Shown: positions 58,991 to 64,000 of the stretch, piece after piece | How the letters are laid out: each line of letters begins with the position of its first letter | How positions within the stretch are numbered: the first letter of the stretch is position 1 | Source: Takashimella koratensis | Taxonomy: Eukaryota; Basidiomycota; Tremellomycetes; Trichosporonales; Tetragoniomycetaceae | Direction: 5' to 3' | NCBI GenBank assembly: GCA_003116875.1 | Contig: BCKT01000003.1 | Span: 1,249,185-1,313,184 of the forward strand | Length of the DNA: 64,000 bases | Program-made: the position numbers and the translations under genes | The notes under the pieces: model-generated | The model's input: only the letters and a program-made list of their open reading frames with translations | Told to the model about the DNA's origin: nothing | Database searches by the model: none

Positions 58991-61216
58991 CTATGCGCCC
59001 TCGGCGACTGCACGCTCTGCCGCCTCGACAGACACCTGCATCATCTTCATAACCACGGCGATATCCTCTTGCCCAATACTGATCCTCACCAGCCCTTGCT
59101 CCACACCGTACCCTGCCGCCCAATCGAGCTCGTAGTAGTGCGCGAGGATAGTGTACGGCGACGCGAGTGTGAAACTGGACCCAAGTGATGGGCCCTTGGC
59201 GCATGACAGAGCGTCGTAGAATGCTTTGGACGCAGCGAGGGAGGTGAACGTGAGTGAGAAGAGACCACCAAACCCGCCCGTACCCCAAGTTGGGAATCGC
59301 TGACACGCGGCGTAGTTGTCCGGCGTCGACCAACGCGGGTAGTAGATGTGCTTGAGCGCCTTGCCTTCCGCTGGCGTCGAGGTGTCCATGAGCGACCGAG
59401 AAAAGAGGTACTCGGTCGCCTCGTAGGCGTTGTCGTTGATAGTTCGAATACGGGTCCGGTAGTCACGCGAATTGCGCTCAAGGTACACCGCATCCTCGGG
59501 GTAATAAATGTCCTCGTAGTCGGTCGCAAGCGCAGTTTTCAGCGCATCGTAGTGACTTCCATTCGGATTAAGGATGAGACTCCCACCCATGACGTTCGAG
59601 TCGCCACTAAACACCTTGGTCAAGCTGCTCACGACCACGTCGGCAAGACCGGTTACTTCGACATTGATAAAGTTCCCAATTGTCTCGTCGACAACGATCA
59701 GAAAACCGTACTTGTCTGCGAGGGCGCGGATTCGGGCGAGGTCGGGACTGCGGAGAAGAGGGTTACTCGGGAATTCGCAGAAGAGAGAGACGAATCTTGG
59801 TTCACCAGCAGCGTCAGTTGCTTCGAGAAGCTTCTCGAGATCGTCGACTTCGTCGTTGGTGCCCTTGCCGAAGAAATGGCTGCCTACGCCCCACTTATCG
59901 AGGATCTTGAGCGTGTCGGTGTATGGGAAGCTGATCAGGGTTAGTACTGGCTTGTTTCAATTCATGCTTCTACTCACCCAAAACAGATGCTCTTGCCTTC
60001 AGGCTCGTTCCGGGCGCGACGAATAATTCTTGACAGATTATGAGCGTGGAAGATTGCGCTCATCCCGCATGGGTAGAGATACACGTCATCCTCGGTCGCT
60101 GCACGGGTCGCTGCCGCCTTGCCAGCAGCTCGGGCGATATCGGCCTCCTCGCCGTAGCCCGTGTCGCTCGGGAGCAGTCCACCAGCAATGCGTCGCTTGA
60201 GCGCTTGTTTTGCGAGCGGAGCGTTGAAGAGGGGCAAGTTCCGACCGTACCGCTCTTCGAGGTAAGTCGCGAGGTCCGAGGTGAGCACTTCGTCGGCGAT
60301 GGCTTCCTCAGCCTCTGCAGAAGTCGGGCTCGCGGTGCGCGGGTGAGAGCCGTTAGCAGTGGGGCTAACGGTACGCGGGGCGGAAGACGACGCGGAAGGG
60401 ACGGGCGACTGAGGGACCGAACCCGAACCCGAAGCTGTGGGGAGAGAAGGGTGTCGCGAGTAGTGTCTGTTGCGCGAGGAGAACGCCTTGCCCTGCGGTG
60501 GGCCATCGATCAAGGGGGACGTGCTACCCTGCTGAGCTTCGGCGCCTGCCGGGGTCTCACCCAGGAACGCGAGGGCCCTCTCTGCGCGACGCGAGCTGAT
60601 GCCGTCACCGGTGTGCTGCCAGAAGGCCTTGGCAGTTGGCCAGTCATCCTTGTGGAAGAACATGATCTGCAGCTCGATCACGTCAACGGCACCGACAGGC
60701 CCAGGAGCCGGGGTGGAAGAGGACGCAGAGGGAGGGAGAATGGTCGAGCTGCCGTTGAGGGCGTTGACGCTTGGGCAGACGACAAACTCGACGATGCGCG
60801 AGGCCAGAGGGGTCTTCTGCGATGCGAGAAAATCGCGAGCGCAAGCGGCTACTCGAGGTGACGGGAAGAGCATGCACAGTTCGTCGGGTCGGCCAAACTT
60901 GGCAAGGCAGAGTGCTGCCAACTGAGAGATCGTTAGCATGATCTCTCCCGCCAGCTCTACATTGCGTCTCGTTCTCTTAGACGCTTCACCCCAGCCGTCA
61001 CCTCTCATCAGTAGTCACCTTTTGGATGCTGCGGTGAATGAAGAACCGAGGGTACCCGGTGACCATCTTATCGACGACCCGCTTGTGACCCTCCTCGTAG
61101 CCGACATTGTCGTCCCATGTCGGGAGGGAAACGGAGATGGCGTGCGCGGTGAGGGCGGGGACCGAGTTGCCGAGCGGGATGGGCGCGGGCAGGACGGGCG
61201 ACGCTGTTGCGATCAT
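58991..61216 (-). CDS. STR2: Cystathionine gamma-synthase
   Basis: PLP enzyme of transsulfuration joining cysteine with an activated homoserine. Start ATG 61216 (MIATASPVLPAPIPLGNSVP). The N-terminal block LPTWDDNVGYEEGHKRVVD, GYPRFFIHRSIQK is typical of fungal Str2/MetB. Ala/Ser-rich insertions precede the core: YLEERYGRNLPLFNAPLA, LYPCGMSAIFHAHNL, FCEFPSNPLLRSPDL, VDETIGNF and VVVSSLTKVFSGDSNVMGG, whose Lys binds PLP. The C-terminal part has SLTFTSLAASKAFYDAL and GLVRISIGQED. Two introns (about 59940-59980 and 60920-61018). About 700 aa, as in other fungal versions. A CDEI-like element lies 135 bp upstream. Confidence 0.93.
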
Positions 61217-61665
61217 GGTGGTGGTGAATGATGTCAATGAAGATGATCGTCTGACCAGTGCGGGTGTCAAAACAAAAAAACCGTATCGATTTATTCTTTG
61301 CGGTTCCTCGTCTTTCGAGTCGAATAAAGCGGGTGTGACAAACAGGGAAACACGTGACACTCGCCGCGACACGCACTTTAGCAACAAGCAGCAGCAGGTT
61401 TTGGTTCCGCCACGCTCCCAGGTTGTCCTTCCCTACCCTACCTGTCTCCAACTGTCGAGACATTAAACCAATTGAAGAAATATCCATGTATACCAAAAAT
61501 TATGTCTATCAAAAAAGAACAGAGGAAGGTTGGGGTCGAGCGAAAATCATGTCTCAACAGTGTTATTGACGAGACCTGATGGGTCTCGATATGTTGCTGT
61601 GTCCGTCGTCGGTCGCACCATCCAATACCACAGATGCAGCGGGCGCACTGGTAAAGTTTTGCTGA
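61217..61665. other. Interval between cystathionine gamma-synthase and secreted-protein gene
   Basis: 449 bp, A/T-rich in its middle (61460-61520). It holds the synthase promoter and the 3' UTR of the secreted-protein gene. No further gene seen. Confidence 0.5.
61351..61358 (-). promoter_or_regulatory. CDEI/Cbf1-type site upstream of cystathionine gamma-synthase
   Basis: CACGTGAC on plus, GTCACGTG on minus, 135 bp above the start codon. RTCACRTG is the Cbf1 consensus that drives sulfur amino-acid genes in ascomycete yeasts. Use in this organism is inference; other promoters in the window also carry CACGTG. Confidence 0.45.
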
Positions 61666-62415
61666 TTACACTCCTGTAATCTGTTGGCAAGCGGTGTTCA
61701 TGTCGGTTGGCATAGTCACCGCTGCATGAACAGGTGAGTATAACCCATCAGGCCTAAAAAAAAAAGGACCTACGAGCTGTCGAGCTGCCCCAGTATGCGC
61801 ATGTGCCCTGCAGAAGCTGGATCGTGGTGGCTTTCTTCTGGTAGATATAACCGGCGGGAGAGTTCCCCTTCAACCAGCAGATGTGATTGCCATAATCATA
61901 CGAGACACCACTGCAGGCTGGGACATGATTAGCTTCGGCTACATTGAGATCACTTGCTACTTGGGGAGCTGGGGTAATTGGTCGACCAAGCATCGCAAAA
62001 ATTCACACACGACTGAAGCGTGCTGTATCCAGAGAAACTAGGGCCGTGAGTGACTCCATTGCCGTCTTTGTATGAGAGCTGAAATACGAGGGGTCAGCGC
62101 ACGGCATGTACGAAAGTTTAATGTTCAACTCACATCATTCTGCGCGGCGTCCCAGAGATTGTAAATCGCATAGTTGTTGTGCGAAGAGACGGCACCCTCT
62201 GAACTATCGTACGCGGTGGCTGGAGTAGTGGACCGTTTCGGATGGGGAGCACGGCCGGCGGTCCTGGAGAACTCTTCTAGCATTCGTTTCTCTTCGAGGC
62301 GGGCAACGAGTTGTACACGGGTAAGTTGTCGTTGGGAGACGATGTCAGAACGTGCCGCTTGAGCTAAGCCGATAAAGCTGAGCAGCTGCAATAGGACAAT
62401 CCAGTATGTCAACAT
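61666..62415 (-). CDS. Small secreted Cys-rich protein, PAN/apple-like
   Basis: Start ATG 62415 with a signal peptide (MLTYWIVLLQLLSFIGLAQA). A prodomain-like region with dibasic sites (EEKRM, HPKRS) precedes a Cys-rich domain: YSTLQSCVNFCDAW, TCSGVSYDYGNHICWLKG, LLQGTCAYWGSSTAP and MNTACQQITGV. The C..C, CxGxxY, CxLKG pattern resembles PAN/apple-type fungal secreted proteins. Introns: one after NLWDAAQND, one giving SSPT/CSGV, and a 52-nt intron starting GTAGGTCC and containing a T10AG tract; without removing the last one the frame would stop at 61754 after RRSFFF. About 190 aa. No enzyme motif. Likely extracellular; function unknown. An upstream ATG at 62655 would precede the signal peptide and is not favoured. 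Confidence 0.55.
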
Positions 62416-62907
62416 ACTGAGGTGAGGTGTGGGTGGGTGGGGGGGTCGTGCATCAAAATCCTCATACTCGTTTGATGTTGTATACCACAGGAAACATTCT
62501 GCACGAGGTCTGATACAAACAGTAGCCTCGGGCGACACCGAATCGCCCGGAAAATCCTTCATGATGGTCACCCTGATGTCTTTCGAGCCCGAATAGGCGC
62601 CAATAAGGCACTGCAGCCCGTAAATCACTGGGCAACTCGCGAGAGCTTTTGCCATGGACGGTTAAAGGTGTCTGATCGTACGTGACAGAAAAAGAGTTAA
62701 ACCAAGAAGGAAGACAAGCGAAGCAAAAGCTTCATCCTGTACTGCTGCGTGGGACAAGCTTGATGCTCGGAGACAGGATCTGCACAGGGCGCCGACAAGG
62801 ACCCTGTCCCAAAGGAAAAGCTATGTCTTCTCCTGTGACTGTGGGCTTGACAAAGCCATCTCGTTTCGAGAGCCCGAGGAACCATCCGTTGCAGAACCCT
62901 GATTGAA
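62416..62907. other. Upstream region of secreted-protein gene, no gene seen
   Basis: 492 bp. Open frames on both strands overlap and lack consistent splice signals or recognisable domains. The promoter of the minus-strand secreted-protein gene should lie here. Confidence 0.4.
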
Positions 62908-63918
62908 ACTCAGGCAGCCCGTGTGGCAAAGGTCCGCTGGAGAAACACGGTGAACGGGGTCAACTAAAGTTCCGGTTCTTTGGAACCGACCCGAAGCAGG
63001 CACAAAACCTTGTTTTGTCGGATGGTGCGTTTACTTGTCTTGTTTGTACCAAACCGATGGAACAGGTCTTCTACGCTGTCGAAGGTCTTGAGGTCACTGG
63101 CCGGACATGTTCCCTGTGCAATACATCCAGCCATCCTACGTCACGTCGGAGTCAGGTGAACAGAAACAGGTCCGGTACATCGGTTTGTACTTGTAGTCTC
63201 GGATGTTCAGGAAGCTTTCGAGTTTCGAAGCCCCTGGATCTGAAAGAGGATACATATTTTGGGAATTTGTCCCTGTAGGTTGCTTGGCGTTGACGATAGC
63301 CCCTTTTTTCAATCACGCACGGTAGGTCGCTCCTGACGACACATATGAAAGTATGTCAACAACATTCCGGGTTGGGACATCTATTGAATAGGTCAGGATG
63401 ACTGTGGAAAAGGCTAGTTTCCTCGCCGTCTCAGTCTCGTCGCGTTTTTTCGGCGCTCACCGGTGACCAATGAAGTGTTCGATGCAGCCTCAACCATGTG
63501 GCCAATGATCATCATGCGACTGAAGCGGCTGGTCTGACCGTTCCTTATGGCGCTTGGCTGGTATGTTTGAGATTAAAGAAGAGGAGCAATGGTCCAGAGC
63601 TTCTGAAAGCAGTATCTCCCAGGACACAGGTCAGCCTGAGATGGAGCGCCGGTCGCCAGAGGCTTTGGGTCAGGGTGAAAGTTGTGAGACGTATAAGGCC
63701 GAGCAAGAGCCCGCTGTTCAGCAGTGAGTGTGCGTACATGCACCACCGTTAAGGCAATCCAAAAATTCTCGCAGCCAACACCTATTACACCGCGGGTTTT
63801 TAATGACGAAAGCACCGACCAGGTCTTTTTGGACGCCTTGAATGGTATTGGGCAGAATTATACGTCTACGGATATCTTCGGAGATCCTGCCCAGCTTGCT
63901 ACTGCCGTGGTGGGATGA
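62908..63918 (+). CDS. Tentative multi-exon gene, unrecognised, 5' end not defined
   Basis: No family is recognised. On the plus strand a frame is open from 62908 and encodes QLKFRFFGTDPKQAQNLVLS then CLVC..(about 30 residues)..CSLC. Five candidate introns with GT..AG ends and matching phases link it to downstream open segments: 63277-63327, 63352-63392, 63461-63525, and 63675-63721, giving FLAVSVSSRFFGAHR, GWSDRSLWRLAGMFEIKEEE, SISQDTGQPEMERRSPEALG and finally FSQPTPITPRVFNDESTD..FGDPAQLATAVVG with TGA at 63916-63918. Alternatively an intron 63561-63622 (donor GTATGT) may be used. No start ATG is placed. It may be a real gene or a decayed one; this model rests only on phase agreement. Confidence 0.3.
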
Positions 63919-64000
63919 AGGAGCAGTGGGTATAATTGCAATAACAAGCCCTTTATGTATGGTTACGGCTCATGAAGCTAGAAGTGGAGAGACTAGGAGC

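Overview
The window reads as a gene-dense stretch of a basidiomycete fungal nuclear genome, most likely a yeast-like Agaricomycotina (Tremellomycetes-type). The basis is about 22 recognisable eukaryotic loci packed head to tail, many short (about 40-80 nt) GT..AG introns, fairly high GC, fungal families (Fhl1-type FHA/forkhead factor, Sso-type syntaxin, HMT1-type ABC transporter, Sen34, Gpi13, Cns1) and short, often divergent promoters. The lineage call is inference; no marker gene is present. Two assembly marks are visible: one ambiguous base (8769) and a 100-N gap (19113-19212) inside a GAGGGT hexamer array. No rRNA, tRNA, CRISPR array or complete transposon was recognised.

Left part (1-14.3 kb): the C-terminal part of DOP1 enters from the left edge. 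It is followed by the divergent pair NIF3-like / CNS1 co-chaperone, then CLPTM1 (minus), an unrecognised coiled-coil gene carrying 42-bp repeats, a 90-bp perfect inverted repeat with a decayed copy of the CLPTM1 first exon beside it, and an intronless GPI13.

Middle (14.9-45.8 kb): an HMT1-like ABC half-transporter whose upstream region holds the GAGGGT array; an Sso-type plasma-membrane syntaxin with a Q/N/G/Y-rich head; a 2.3-kb non-coding interval with microsatellites; a very large FHL1-like factor whose FHA domain is split by an insertion; an RTC4-domain protein divergent from a SERCA-type Ca2+ ATPase; a beta-carbonic anhydrase; a Ras/Rap-like GTPase with a 12-nt microexon in switch I; a wax-synthase-like acyltransferase; and an Ssp120/nucleobindin-like EF-hand secretory protein.

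Right part (46-64 kb): a CUE-AlkB-GRF protein, an acidic-tailed unknown, the mitotic kinase CDK1 with PSTSIRE in place of PSTAIRE, the divergent RNA-processing pair SEN34 / LSM2, mitochondrial COQ2, an M50B-like membrane metalloprotease, cystathionine gamma-synthase with a CDEI-type site upstream, a small secreted Cys-rich protein, and a tentative multi-exon gene at the right edge.

The genes are mostly unrelated housekeeping functions (ER and secretory system, RNA processing, cell cycle, sulfur and quinone metabolism). No biosynthetic cluster or defence island is apparent. The oddest segment is 9.4-10.9 kb, where repeat expansion, a long palindrome and a duplicated gene fragment coincide.
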